Assembly (NCBI RefSeq): GCF_031624395.1
Contig: NZ_JAMQON010000009.1
Span: 31,403-95,402, forward strand
Reading direction: 5' to 3'
Source: Halomicroarcula saliterrae
GTDB lineage: Archaea; Halobacteriota; Halobacteria; Halobacteriales; Haloarculaceae
Length of the DNA stretch: 64,000 nt
Both the position numbers and the translations under genes were made by a program. Positions 1 to 8,278 of the stretch are shown here, one piece after another (positions within the stretch are counted from its first letter, which is position 1; every line of letters begins with the position of its first letter). The notes beneath the pieces were generated by a model. The model had not been told where the DNA came from. It ran no database searches and saw only the letters and a list, made by a program, of their open reading frames with translations.

Positions 1-761
1 TGGGATCTCTCGAGAATACTCGCGTCGGCGTGATTGGTATCTCGAACAACCACATGTTCAAAGACTCGCTAGACCCGCGCGTCAAGAGCACCCTCTGTGA
101 GTACGAAATCTTCTTTTCTCCGTACGATGCCAACGAATTGACCGACATTCTCTCTCACTACGCCGGACTGGTGTTCCGTGAGGGCATAATTGATGAGGGA
201 GTTATCGAGCTCTGTGCAGCCCGAGCCGCCCAAGAACAGGGTGACGCTCGCGAAGCTCTTGACCTCTTAGAGACAGCTGGCAATATTGCTCGGAAACAAG
301 ACGAACCCCAGGTCACGCAGGAACACGTTGAGGAAGCCGGCAGTCGTGTGGAGGAACAGCGCGTCCTGACAATCGTTCGCGACCAGCTCACCTCGCAGAT
401 GAAACTCGCGTTGCTCGCGACGACCTTCCTCAATCTCGATGAGGAGTCCTCACCACGAGCGAAGAACATCTACGATGTGTATGAGAACATCTGTGCTGTC
501 TGTGGCTACGAACCCCGGTCGAAACGTCGGGTCAACGATTTCCTCGACTCTATTCGTCTCTACGGCCTGCTCGAACGCGACGAGCGGAATCTCGGCCGAG
601 CTGGGGGACGTTCGTACATTCACACGCTTGAAGTCTCTCCAGAGCTCGTTTTCGAGGGCCTGAAATACGATCAAGAAGGCGCTGAGTCGATGCTTGAGCG
701 GTACGATCTCGTTCCTGATCCTGAGGATGCAGACCAAGCACGGTTGACTGCGTACATGTAA
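1..761 (+). CDS. orc: Orc1/Cdc6 replication initiator, C-terminal part (5' end outside window)
   Basis: The reading frame is open to the left edge. The residues before the first internal GTG (position 30) read NTRVGVIGISNN, the sensor-1 strand of the AAA+ domain. The rest matches the archaeal Orc1/Cdc6 lid (AAQEQGDAREALDLL, then an AGNIA segment) and the C-terminal winged helix that binds origin DNA, ending at TAA 761. The N-terminal Walker A/B part must lie upstream, so the apparent start at 30 is not the real one. In the family the protein binds origin repeats and helps load the MCM helicase. No lesion is visible here, unlike the second copy at 39.9-40.5 kb. An inverted repeat begins 60 nt after the stop. 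Confidence 0.93.
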   Translation, partial: GSLENTRVGVIGISNNHMFKDSLDPRVKSTLCEYEIFFSPYDANELTDILSHYAGLVFREGIIDEGVIELCAARAAQEQGDAREALDLLETAGNIARKQDEPQVTQEHVEEAGSRVEEQRVLTIVRDQLTSQMKLALLATTFLNLDEESSPRAKNIYDVYENICAVCGYEPRSKRRVNDFLDSIRLYGLLERDERNLGRAGGRSYIHTLEVSPELVFEGLKYDQEGAESMLERYDLVPDPEDADQARLTAYM

Positions 762-821
762 TACTAGGCTTAACGAGCGAATTCGGAGTTTGGTGTGTCT
801 CCCGCGAAATTGAACGCACAG

Positions 822-864
822 GTTAACCAACAGTCGCTGCCTATCAGCCCCGATGTTGGTTAAC
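822..864. repeat. Long-spaced inverted repeat, copy 1 of 4
   Basis: GTTAACCAACA (822-832) is followed after 21 nt by its exact reverse complement TGTTGGTTAAC (854-864). The same arms with 20-22 nt spacers recur at 10199, 23308 and 41029. Arm centres are about 32 bp apart, three helical turns, which suits a dimeric protein on one DNA face. This copy sits between the orc stop and a ribbon-helix-helix gene. Origin-recognition, centromere or dispersed operator roles are all possible. Confidence 0.85.
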
Positions 865-904
865 TACCTGAGGCCTTTTCTGTGAGACGCCTGTCTCACA
901 ACCT

Positions 905-1192
905 ATGAATACTGACACCGACGACGGCCGTGAGGGGGACGGCTCGACGAAAATCGACGTCCGTGTCCCGCAGAAGCTGGTCGACCAGATCGACGCGGAA
1001 TACGAGAAGCATGGATACACGTCTCGATCCGAGGCAATCCGCGACGCACTCCGGGCCTGGGTGGACCCGCCGATTCGACTCTCCGAAGAGGTCCTCGAGG
1101 ACCTCGAAACCAGTCGCAAGCAACGCGAACGTGGTGAGACATACTCTCTCGACGAGGTCGGGGACACATACGGTGTCGACGTCGACGAGTGA
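905..1192 (+). CDS. Ribbon-helix-helix (CopG/RHH) protein, likely antitoxin
   Basis: A 95-residue acidic protein. Residues about 15-55 form an RHH fold: a beta strand KIDVRVPQKLVDQIDAEY followed by SRSEAIRDALRAWV. The C-terminal half (helical, ending SLDEVGDTYGVDVDE) is the usual toxin-neutralising tail of haloarchaeal RelB-like antitoxins. The stop is 4 nt before the start of a broken relE-type gene, the normal order of a type II pair. RHH antitoxins bind their own promoter as dimers; the inverted repeat at 822-864 lies just upstream and could be an operator, though its distant copies argue for a wider role. With the toxin broken, this gene may be an orphan. Confidence 0.85.
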   Translation: MNTDTDDGREGDGSTKIDVRVPQKLVDQIDAEYEKHGYTSRSEAIRDALRAWVDPPIRLSEEVLEDLETSRKQRERGETYSLDEVGDTYGVDVDE

Positions 1193-1195
1193 CCG

Positions 1196-1370
1196 ATGAC
1201 GGACGTGGAGATTACGCCGCAAGCTGATGACATCTGGAGAGTCTTAATCCCGAGCCTCGAGAACGCTCTTGAAGAAACTTGCTGAGGCGCAAGACTGGAC
1301 TGACCACCGGCTGGAGCCACTGACTGGCTGGCCATATTACAAACTCCGGGCAGGTGACTACCGGATGTCG
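1196..1370 (+). pseudogene. Broken RelE-type toxin
   Basis: Starts ATG at 1196 with MTDVEITPQADD, a typical RelE/ParE opening, but the frame is lost at once and stops at 1297-1299. The middle of the toxin reappears in another frame (KKLAEAQDWTDHRLEPLTG, then PYYKLRAGDYR, ending about 1364). The last strand carrying the catalytic C-terminus is missing because the sequence runs directly into the 3' end of parA on the other strand. It follows its RHH antitoxin by 4 nt, so this is a decayed toxin-antitoxin operon. An active toxin from this fragment is very unlikely. Confidence 0.8.
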
Positions 1371-1941
1371 ATGCGGTTGATGACGACGCCACGTTCCTGG
1401 ATGGCTATCTCGTAGTCGCGCTCGAGCGCGTCGATGTGATCGAACAGGAGCTCGAAGGCCCGCTTGCTCGTGTCTTCAGCCAGCGCCGGGATGGGGACGT
1501 TCTGGGCGGCATACATCGCGTTGTCCATCAGGCTCCCGAGGAAGGGCGGACAGTCGATGATGATGTAGTCGTAGTCGTCCTCGATGTGTTCGAGGGCGAG
1601 CGCGAGTTGCTCGCCTGACCGGCGGGAGAGCGTGAGCTCCGGCTCGACGGCAGTCATGTCGATGATCGACGGGTGACGGACATCTCCTCGTGCTCACGGA
1701 CGAGCTCGCCGATGCGGTCGCGCTGCTCGGAGTCACTCAGGATATCGAACAGCGACGGTGGCTCACTATCGTACGCTTCGCGAAGCCCGAGATTCTCCGT
1801 GGCATTGCCTTGGGGGTCAAGGTCGACGAAGAGGACGTCTCGGCCACGGGCAATCAGCGCGCCGGCGGCGTTGATCGCGATGGCCGTTTTGCCCACACCT
1901 CTTTTCTGGTTACTGACTGTTATTTTGGCTGGTTCGGCCAT
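1358..1941 (-). pseudogene. parA: ParA/SopA-type partition ATPase, frameshifted and truncated
   Basis: The N-terminal half (start ATG 1941, MAEPAKITVSNQK) holds the deviant Walker A, but it reads KRGVGKTA where the family has KGGVGKT, and then FVDLDPQGNATENLGL. Near 1668 a missing base ends this frame. The second half continues one frame over (MTAVEPELTLSRR, DYIIIDCPP, GVVINRIDIR). It stops at 1358, before the usual C-terminal helices, at the point where the relE fragment begins on the other strand. ParA ATPases segregate plasmids together with a centromere-binding partner, and none is seen here. Three independent defects (Walker A change, frameshift, truncation) make it non-functional unless the single-base gap is a sequencing error. 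Confidence 0.85.
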
Positions 1942-2153
1942 ACAAACCATCCGAACTACTTAGTGCTACGTCAGACGCTGTTGCTGATTTAATGTTCTCT
2001 CCGTGACTAATATTATAGAGTGTTTTGACACCATTGAGTCAGATACGGTTTCGTTCATGCTAACAACTCTAGCAGCACCTGCTGTTGGCTGTGCCAGTCC
2101 GCTATCCGGCGGAAATGGGGTAGCTATTTGACGATTAAAAGAAACAACTGTCT

Positions 2154-3161
2154 GTGAGCCATTCTGCTATTGTTGCCTATGCAAACGGCGATGGGACCTT
2201 TGATTTACACTACAGCCGCAATGGTGCAGAGCAATATCAACTTAAAGAAGTCTTAGATGGCTATCTTGAAGGGGAATATGAAAAGACGGGTTCCGATATG
2301 CCGCCGCTTCTTCCAACAGAAGTTGCCGAGTTTGCTGCAGATCAAGAGGGGTATGAGGTAATCGAACACGACCTCATTAAGCAGGATCCATTCGCAGAGG
2401 AGGTCGAATCAGCTGAAATACCGTTCTCACTCCCAGATATCTCTGCTGAAGTGCTCTTTGTCGTTCAAAACTGGCGGGTAGATGTCTTTTCTATTGTGCC
2501 TATCACATCCAGTTTACTCCCTCTTTTGGCGGATTCAGCGGAGGTAAAGCTCTATGACTGCGAACGGCTTGGTATTCGCCCGGAGGAAGCAACGGCTGAC
2601 CAGCAGCCCGCTAGCTATTCTCTCTCTGGATCGGATTTTTTTGATCTTCAAATCTATACAGAGATGCCCCCCTCGTTGTATTTCCCGTTCTGCCAGTACC
2701 ATTTAGATATCGTGCAAGGAATCAATATGGAAACTCGGGCTCAAAAGGCTGGGCAGTCTGAGTCACCGTCTACTGTGCTCTATCATGATGGGTGTGTGAT
2801 AGAGTATAGCGGTACCCAACCCAGACAACTGATTCCTTGGTCTGCCATTTTTGTTGAAGTCTGGTCGGGGGACAGTGAGGCGCCATCTTATCCTTGGACC
2901 TACGACGGAAATATTCCGTCTCCCCGAGATTTAGCAAATGAATTGCGGCTTGAACTCAGTATGGTGCTCATTGAGGAACTACGACAGGATATCGCAACAC
3001 TCCGCTTTGATAATCCAGGTGTCATTACAGGCATACAAGAGTACCGATCACGCGAGTTAACAAGATTCTCCACCACGATTGAATCCCACTATGGGGAGGC
3101 CATTTCAGAGGAATACAGTGATTTCACCCCATTCATGCCACTCCCGCTAAGCGAGGCATAG
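2154..3161 (+). CDS. Conserved haloarchaeal hypothetical protein
   Basis: A 335-residue acidic soluble protein with no signal peptide or convincing membrane span. The first 25 residues (MSHSAIVAYANGDGTFDLHY, then SRNGA) resemble a haloarchaeal family of unknown function that opens with an AlaLeuValAlaTyr strand and a LHYSHWGA-like motif (DUF6735, recalled from memory and not checked). The start is GTG 2154. The gene is more AT-rich than the Orc and metal-island genes and has ordinary codons mixed with A/T-ending ones, suggesting transfer. It stands alone between the parA remnant and a convergent toxin gene. No function can be assigned. Confidence 0.7.
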   Translation: MSHSAIVAYANGDGTFDLHYSRNGAEQYQLKEVLDGYLEGEYEKTGSDMPPLLPTEVAEFAADQEGYEVIEHDLIKQDPFAEEVESAEIPFSLPDISAEVLFVVQNWRVDVFSIVPITSSLLPLLADSAEVKLYDCERLGIRPEEATADQQPASYSLSGSDFFDLQIYTEMPPSLYFPFCQYHLDIVQGINMETRAQKAGQSESPSTVLYHDGCVIEYSGTQPRQLIPWSAIFVEVWSGDSEAPSYPWTYDGNIPSPRDLANELRLELSMVLIEELRQDIATLRFDNPGVITGIQEYRSRELTRFSTTIESHYGEAISEEYSDFTPFMPLPLSEA

Positions 3162-3202
3162 GCCCTGTTCTATCTATAAGTAATCGTGGGCGTAATCGGT
3201 TA

Positions 3203-3559
3203 TCAACGAAGAACCATATTTGCCAATGACCGAGCCACCTTCTTCATCCCACCATCAGTTAGCTGAGCGTGGGGTCCGCTAAGTTTCTCCTCGCGAACAA
3301 CATACGTCCCCCACGGCTCAACAACCGAATCACTCAGTAACGAATCTCCCGGCACAGTGTCTCCTGTGTCATCTAATGTCTGTGCCCAATCGTGATCACC
3401 AAACTCCTCAATCTGAGAGGTGAGCATAACGACATTGTATCGAATAGCACCGTCCTCATGCTTCGGCCGACGTCCATCAGATATAATGACCGCAGACCGT
3501 GTCTTATCATTTCCATACGGGTCATCAAGTGAAACGACATCTCGTCGATTAAATTTCAT
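3203..3559 (-). CDS. PemK/MazF-like toxin
   Basis: 118 residues with the SH3-like MazF fold pattern: RRDVVSLDDPYGNDKTRSAV followed by IISDGRR (strands 1-2 with the substrate-loop Asp), then RYNVVMLTS and a C-terminal VARSLANMVLR helix. Family members are ribosome-independent endoribonucleases that cut mRNA at short sites. The gene lies 26 nt downstream of a winged-helix gene on the same strand, an arrangement often seen for archaeal PemK-like toxins, whose antitoxin is a helix-turn-helix protein instead of MazE. AT-rich codon use matches its partner and differs from flanking genes. Confidence 0.75.
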   Translation of the reverse strand: MKFNRRDVVSLDDPYGNDKTRSAVIISDGRRPKHEDGAIRYNVVMLTSQIEEFGDHDWAQTLDDTGDTVPGDSLLSDSVVEPWGTYVVREEKLSGPHAQLTDGGMKKVARSLANMVLR

Positions 3560-3585
3560 AGGTTTGATAGAGTCTACTTCGGAAA

Positions 3586-3999
3586 TCAGTCAAGTAGTTC
3601 ATCAATCTCATCTTCAGACGCGTGTGATTTAGATATATCCTCTGACTGGACACTCGTCTGTATATTCTCTTTCGGATGAGCCTGAGACTGCGCAGCGTTA
3701 TGTAAGTCACCCAAGAGTCCGTTAATTTCTTTTTCTAAGTCTGGATTGACAAAATACCGGCCTGAGATACGATCAACTAGATCTTTCTCGTATAGCCGCT
3801 GCATGGTTTTCGTAATACTACTCTCGTTTATTCCGGTGCGTTCCGCAATTTTAGATGGTGGCCAGCCAAATTTCGGTTCGCTCGCTAAAAACCGGAGTGC
3901 CACCTCCTCGTTGGTGTCCGGATTAATCGGGAAGTCAATCTCTGTCTCTTCCCGTTTCTTGAGGTCGTCAACTGGTACTGGCTCCATCATTGTTGTCAT
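3586..3999 (-). CDS. Winged-helix protein, probable antitoxin/repressor of the MazF-like gene
   Basis: 137 residues. Residues about 25-85 form a MarR-like winged helix: ALRFLASEPKFGWPPSKIAE (helices 1-2), INESSITKTMQRLYEKDLV (recognition helix and wing), ISGRYFVNP. The remaining C-terminus is polar and probably disordered (ending DEIDELLD), as expected of a toxin-binding tail. First gene of a two-gene unit with the toxin; start ATG 3999, with a second possible ATG three codons later. Autorepression is likely by family analogy but no clear palindrome was identified upstream. Confidence 0.72.
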   Translation of the reverse strand: MTTMMEPVPVDDLKKREETEIDFPINPDTNEEVALRFLASEPKFGWPPSKIAERTGINESSITKTMQRLYEKDLVDRISGRYFVNPDLEKEINGLLGDLHNAAQSQAHPKENIQTSVQSEDISKSHASEDEIDELLD

Positions 4000-4104
4000 T
4001 GTTTGTCATCGAGTGTCATTAGTGTTTGGATTCGCTCGGTTATCGAACGGCGAAATTGACTATTTCGACAGTCTAAACCCGCTCAAAACTGATTTTGTCA
4101 CCTA

Positions 4105-4256
4105 TTACAGGAGTTTGGTCAGTGCTGCGTACGCCATCCCGAGCAGCGTCGCTGCGTAGAACAGGTCTTGAATATGGTCTCCCACTTTCGCCACCGGATG
4201 ACCGTGACCGGCTCATCTGTGGTGTTGGGCTCTTCTGGGTCGGTGTTTGCTGGCAT
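4105..4256 (-). pseudogene. Small single-span membrane protein gene, frameshifted
   Basis: ATG at 4256 opens MPANTDPEEPNTTDEPVTVI then RWRK. One base is missing near 4180-4185; in the next frame the natural continuation is VGDHIQDLFYAATLLGMAYA followed by ALTKLL and TAA (4105-4107). Restoring the base gives a protein of about 51 residues with an acidic N-terminus and one C-terminal membrane helix. The restored product is coherent, which is why I call this a pseudogene and not noise. The function of such tiny haloarchaeal proteins is unknown. Confidence 0.55.
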
Positions 4257-4608
4257 AGATGGCTCTCTCCGTGGCCCCGATCTCCCGAACCGACAGCGAC
4301 ACACCGAAGGGTTACGTGTCCGTCGACAGCTGGGTCACCCGGTAGCCGATGGGTGCTCCTAGTGTGCCGGTGATCTTGGCGGGTTGGCGGCACACACTGG
4401 TTCGACGCTCACGAGCGACAGCGATGGCTCTCGGCAGTGTGGATCGACGGGAGGAGCGCTATCGCGGGCGTCAGCCCGTGTTTCGTCGGGAGCGTCTGTT
4501 TTGGCGTAAGCCCCCATGCAACAAAACGTCCCCGGTCACCAACCCGCCGTCGCTCCAGCCGTAAAGCTTCATTACCCAAGAGCTAGTCAAATGTGGTAGG
4601 TATCTCAC
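4257..4608. other. Intergenic, no gene seen
   Basis: No open frame here has haloarchaeal coding character or a recognisable domain. A short stretch (about 4411-4450, ACAGCGATGGCTCTC and a following GACGGGA) resembles another non-coding stretch at 12303-12345, so both may be remnants of one repeated element. Confidence 0.5.
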
Positions 4609-5118
4609 GTGCCCCCGATTGATGAAATTGACCGACGGACTGATGTCGTTTTTATTCTCTTCTACCAGATGGAGTCAATTCGGGGTGTCACTAAGCTACA
4701 AAAACTCCTCTTCCTCATCGAGCAGGAAACGGAATTTTTCGAGGAATACGAGAACGATATCGCGTTCAATTTTGCCCCCTATAAGATGGGTCCATTCTCA
4801 GAGAGGGTATACGAGGAACTACATTTCCTTCTCCAACTGGGAGCAATTGAAGCCACACCGATGGATGACGGCCCACTTGCTGGAGTTGACGACAACGACC
4901 TCTCGAACAAGGAATTCAGTATCACACCCAAAGGAAAAAAGATCGCGTCGCAACTGGTTGAGATACTCGAACCTGAGTATCAGAGCGAGATAGAGAATTT
5001 GGTCGAATCATATGGAGATCTCTCGTTACCTGAGCTGCTTGAAGTCGTCTACACATCGTACCCATCATTCGCGACAGAATCCGAAATCAAAGACAAACTC
5101 CAACTGGAGGGCGACTGA
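4609..5118 (+). CDS. Panacea/YwgA-like domain protein
   Basis: 169 residues. The pattern VTKLQKLLFLIEQE, FNFAPYKMGPFSERVYEEL, then LGAIEATP and the C-terminal LSLPELLEVVYTSYPSFA is that of the SocA/Panacea-like helical family, which includes YwgA-type proteins and several hyper-mobile antitoxin domains. GTG start at 4609. Its stop overlaps the start of the next gene by ATGA (5115-5119), so the two are translationally coupled. The neighbour encodes a nuclease-like fold, so this protein may control or neutralise it. The activity is inferred from context only. Confidence 0.7.
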   Translation: MPPIDEIDRRTDVVFILFYQMESIRGVTKLQKLLFLIEQETEFFEEYENDIAFNFAPYKMGPFSERVYEELHFLLQLGAIEATPMDDGPLAGVDDNDLSNKEFSITPKGKKIASQLVEILEPEYQSEIENLVESYGDLSLPELLEVVYTSYPSFATESEIKDKLQLEGD

Positions 5119-5609
5119 TGGCCGATATCGAACACGTCGAGCGGGAGTATACGGAACGGTGGGTCGAGAGTGAAGAGCAGCACCGCAACCAGTATATTCC
5201 AGAGAAGTATCAACTGGGTATTCTCGCAGACTATCTCCGCAGTGAGGATATCACCTTCACCACCGAAGCACGTGTCTTCTCGTACCCCATCGATATCCTG
5301 GGGATCGACGGCGACGAGACAGTTGCAATCGAGATGAAAGCCCGGAATATCGGCCGCGGCATCGAACAGGCCCGTCGAGATGCAGACGTGGTGGACTACT
5401 CCTATTTGGCTGTCTGGGAACACTCCATCTCCACTGAGCTCGAAGAGCGGTTCGAAGAGCTCTCGATAGGGCTCCTCAGCGTTGACGAGGATATCGAGGT
5501 TATTGCTGAAGCTGAATCTGTCGCGCAACAATTATGTAGAAAGGAGAACATTGTCAAAAAAGTATTAGACGATGTTCGAGACGATTGTTCGGTACAAAGC
5601 ACCCAATGA
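5118..5609 (+). CDS. PD-(D/E)xK nuclease-like protein
   Basis: 163 residues. The core of a PD-(D/E)xK fold is visible at residues 40-85: ARVFSYPIDILGIDG supplies the Asp, ETVAIEMKARN the Glu-x-Lys, and RGIEQARRDADVVDYSYLAV the following helix and strand. The rest is helical and acidic. This fold is used by restriction and repair nucleases and by many defence proteins. It is coupled by ATGA to the Panacea-domain gene upstream and overlaps the next gene by 38 nt, so the three form one operon. Substrate unknown. Confidence 0.7.
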   Translation: MADIEHVEREYTERWVESEEQHRNQYIPEKYQLGILADYLRSEDITFTTEARVFSYPIDILGIDGDETVAIEMKARNIGRGIEQARRDADVVDYSYLAVWEHSISTELEERFEELSIGLLSVDEDIEVIAEAESVAQQLCRKENIVKKVLDDVRDDCSVQSTQ

Positions 5610-6861
5610 GCGTTCTATTTTTGAAGACCACCATGAAAAATGGGACTCTGCACTTGTATCGGCACATCTCCTTGCGAATTCCAAAAAGCGGGTACCGAAG
5701 CTCCTCGCTGACCTGATAGAAGAACGGAGTTTGAGTTACTATATCGACCCCATCTTGGCTGAGTTCCGCCAGGGGAAGAGCTTCCGGTACGAGAACGGCA
5801 ACCTCAGGCCATGGCACGAGGATTACGCAAATGAACTCGGTGACCCGTTCAAGCGACTCCTCGAGGATCCGGGGACGGTCAACGCTCGGTTTCTAGAGAC
5901 AGAAACCATCGAGCAGATTGCCCAAGACGCTATTGAGTTTCAGGAAACTATCGTATACCGACGGCTGGACGAGCACCTGGGGAAATATGAGACACTGGAT
6001 GTCAGCAGAGAGGAAGCCAAACCCGATGCGGTAATCCCCTGGGCACACAAACTCGAAAAAGACCAGGATTACGACGCTTTCCGGACGATTATCTCGGCTT
6101 CAAAGGTTCAAGCCACTCGTCCACTGCGGCCGGTGGTCTACACGTCGACGGCGAAAATAGGTCGCGGCAAGAATCGGACTGAGCTGGTCAATTTGCTCAG
6201 CAACGAAGATATTGGGGAGTGCTTCCTCCTGTTTGAGGACCTCGACAAACACGAAACCAACGAGTCAGAATACAAGCATATCATCGACTTCGTGTACGAC
6301 CTCGCATCTGTGGGTATCGACCCGTACTTTTATTACGGTGATTTCTTCGCTAACCTCCTTCACGACTTCGGACTGAAAGGAACTGCCTACGGAACGCTTC
6401 ATGGCGAAAAGTACAGTGAGTCGATTAAGCCCAAATCCAAATCAAGTTCTTCCGCTATATCCTCTCGGTATTATGCTGACAAAGTCAAAGACTTCCTCCA
6501 GATTCAGGCTGTGGTGGACACTATGTCACGGGCTGATGAGCCGGTGTGTGACTGTGAGTTCTGTAGTCGGCATTTCGAAAACTGGCGCGACTTAGCAGAG
6601 CTCGACCAGGCAGATGAGGATGAGGTTGAGACTGCGCTCCAGACAGTCGTAATGAAGCACCGGATTTTGACACGCTGGGAGCACGCGCGACTGGTCGAAG
6701 AAGACGAGGTCGAGGATGTGGTCGAGAATTTGCAGACGGATTTCAAGGAGATTGCATCAGAGTACCGCAGCTCACAACAGGTGGCTTCACGGAAGGAGTT
6801 ACAGTATATGCAGCGGTGGCGGAAGGCTGTGGAGAATCGGACTGCATTGCTTGAGAACTAA
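5572..6861 (+). CDS. Unknown protein with a Cys cluster; possible TIM-barrel (TGT-like) enzyme
   Basis: 429 residues, soluble and acidic. Strand-like segments recur at intervals (LSYYIDPILAEF, RPVVYTSTAKIG, CFLLFEDLD, IDPYFYYGDFFANLLHDFG, LKGTAYGTLHG), suggesting a barrel. Residues about 325-335 hold a metal-type cluster CDCEFCSRH. A C-x-C-x2-C cluster after a barrel recalls tRNA-guanine transglycosylases and their DNA-modifying relatives, but the distal His spacing does not match well, so this is a weak suggestion. The start at 5572 overlaps the nuclease-like gene by 38 nt. Membership of a defence-like operon is the firmest inference. Confidence 0.45.
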   Translation: MFETIVRYKAPNERSIFEDHHEKWDSALVSAHLLANSKKRVPKLLADLIEERSLSYYIDPILAEFRQGKSFRYENGNLRPWHEDYANELGDPFKRLLEDPGTVNARFLETETIEQIAQDAIEFQETIVYRRLDEHLGKYETLDVSREEAKPDAVIPWAHKLEKDQDYDAFRTIISASKVQATRPLRPVVYTSTAKIGRGKNRTELVNLLSNEDIGECFLLFEDLDKHETNESEYKHIIDFVYDLASVGIDPYFYYGDFFANLLHDFGLKGTAYGTLHGEKYSESIKPKSKSSSSAISSRYYADKVKDFLQIQAVVDTMSRADEPVCDCEFCSRHFENWRDLAELDQADEDEVETALQTVVMKHRILTRWEHARLVEEDEVEDVVENLQTDFKEIASEYRSSQQVASRKELQYMQRWRKAVENRTALLEN

Positions 6862-6975
6862 TCTGCGAGGAGGTAAGAGATATAATTGTCGCGTCTGCCG
6901 GTTCCACTTACACCCCGCTATTCGAACCATTAAGCCAATTTGGCGGTTACTTTCAGGCACCGTACGTGACTAGTG

Positions 6976-8196
6976 ATGCCTTGGATTGCGATATACGACG
7001 GGCAAAAAGCTGCCCCACGACAAGTCCCGAAGCAGACCGATGTGGTATGCCCAGAATGCGGCGGGCAGATGCGCGTGTGGAGCAAATCCAGTGACGGGCG
7101 GGGTCGGCATTTCAAACACATCAAAAACATGGGTCGTGGTGGCGGTGGCGGTACAGCGTGTGAGTCTGTCGCTGAATCCGATATCCATTTAAAATGGAAA
7201 TCTCTAGCCGCTGACCGGCTTGATGATGTCTTCGAGGGTAATGTCGAAAACTGCGAGATGGAGAGACAGCTCCAGGCACCAAAGTCCGACAAAGACCGAC
7301 GGTTTGGCGACGCCGTCGTGACCTTCGAGCAGCGAGATCCACAATTAGGACAGGGTGTCGTAGTCGAAGTTCAGCACAAGAACGAGTCGAAGGACATCGA
7401 CGCCGCGACAGCGGATTTTATCGCCCAAGACTATGCCGTTGTTTGGACGGACAAGGCGGATTTCGGGACCGACCAGTGGCGAATGGCTGCAATTGACATC
7501 AGGGCGCGGGCTCAGGAAGCCGCGTGGCCCGAACAGGTTCCAGAACAGACAGTGTGGTGGCAACCGGGACAGAATCACCGAGCGCACCGGAGCGAATGGC
7601 AGGCCGCATACCGGGAGCTACAGTCGGTCGACGTGCCAGCAACACTGCCCCGTGAATGGCACGACGAGCAGGCTCGCGAACTGTGGAAGCAACAATCATG
7701 GCATGAGTTGTTTCCGACATGGGTAGAGCAAGGAGCCGAAGAGTATCCCGCCGAAACATATCGTGATGAGGTTCGTGCGGGACTCTTGGATGGGAGCGAA
7801 CCGACGATACAGCTGCCTCCCACTGTCACAGAACCGTTGCTATTCCGAACGATATCATGGGAGAAGCTGTTTGAATCTGGTGTGGAGTTACCGCATGTGG
7901 CGCGTGCCGATATTTCTATGGCGATTGATTTCGCGCCGCTCATTGAGCGACAGACGTGGAGAAAGTGGTATCGGAGTGGTGTTCGTGATCGACAGTCCAA
8001 GCGAGACGATATCAATCCCCCACCAACGGGTCACGACGATGTCCAGTGCCACGAGTGTGAGAGTTACTTCTACTGGACAGACGGGTATGAGGTGTGCCAG
8101 ACATGCGGGACCACAATCGATTGGGAGTGGAACGTGGCGACGCAGCGAATTTCTCCCGAATCGGTGCCTGAACACATCGAAATAGAGTTCGAATAG
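6976..8196 (+). CDS. CoiA-like competence/nuclease family protein
   Basis: About 406 residues. N-terminal zinc ribbon CPECGGQMRVW, then HFKHIKNM, the His pattern of CoiA. Next come ESDIHLKWKSLAADRLDDVF, RFGDAVVTF and GVVVEVQHKN, the D...E-x-Q variant PD-(D/E)xK core of the CoiA family. A second zinc ribbon closes the protein (CHECESYFYW ... CQTCGTTIDW). ATG 6976 preferred over GTG 6973. It follows the Panacea/nuclease/unknown operon by 114 nt on the same strand. CoiA proteins were found through competence in Firmicutes; archaeal members are more often near defence genes. A DNA-directed nuclease role is inferred. Confidence 0.7.
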   Translation: MPWIAIYDGQKAAPRQVPKQTDVVCPECGGQMRVWSKSSDGRGRHFKHIKNMGRGGGGGTACESVAESDIHLKWKSLAADRLDDVFEGNVENCEMERQLQAPKSDKDRRFGDAVVTFEQRDPQLGQGVVVEVQHKNESKDIDAATADFIAQDYAVVWTDKADFGTDQWRMAAIDIRARAQEAAWPEQVPEQTVWWQPGQNHRAHRSEWQAAYRELQSVDVPATLPREWHDEQARELWKQQSWHELFPTWVEQGAEEYPAETYRDEVRAGLLDGSEPTIQLPPTVTEPLLFRTISWEKLFESGVELPHVARADISMAIDFAPLIERQTWRKWYRSGVRDRQSKRDDINPPPTGHDDVQCHECESYFYWTDGYEVCQTCGTTIDWEWNVATQRISPESVPEHIEIEFE

Positions 8197-8278
8197 CACT
8201 GCTGTCGTTATGATAATCGGTTCTTCATAGAGGCGAGCAGCGTAGACGTATATTCTTTAAATTTATAGAATCACAACG

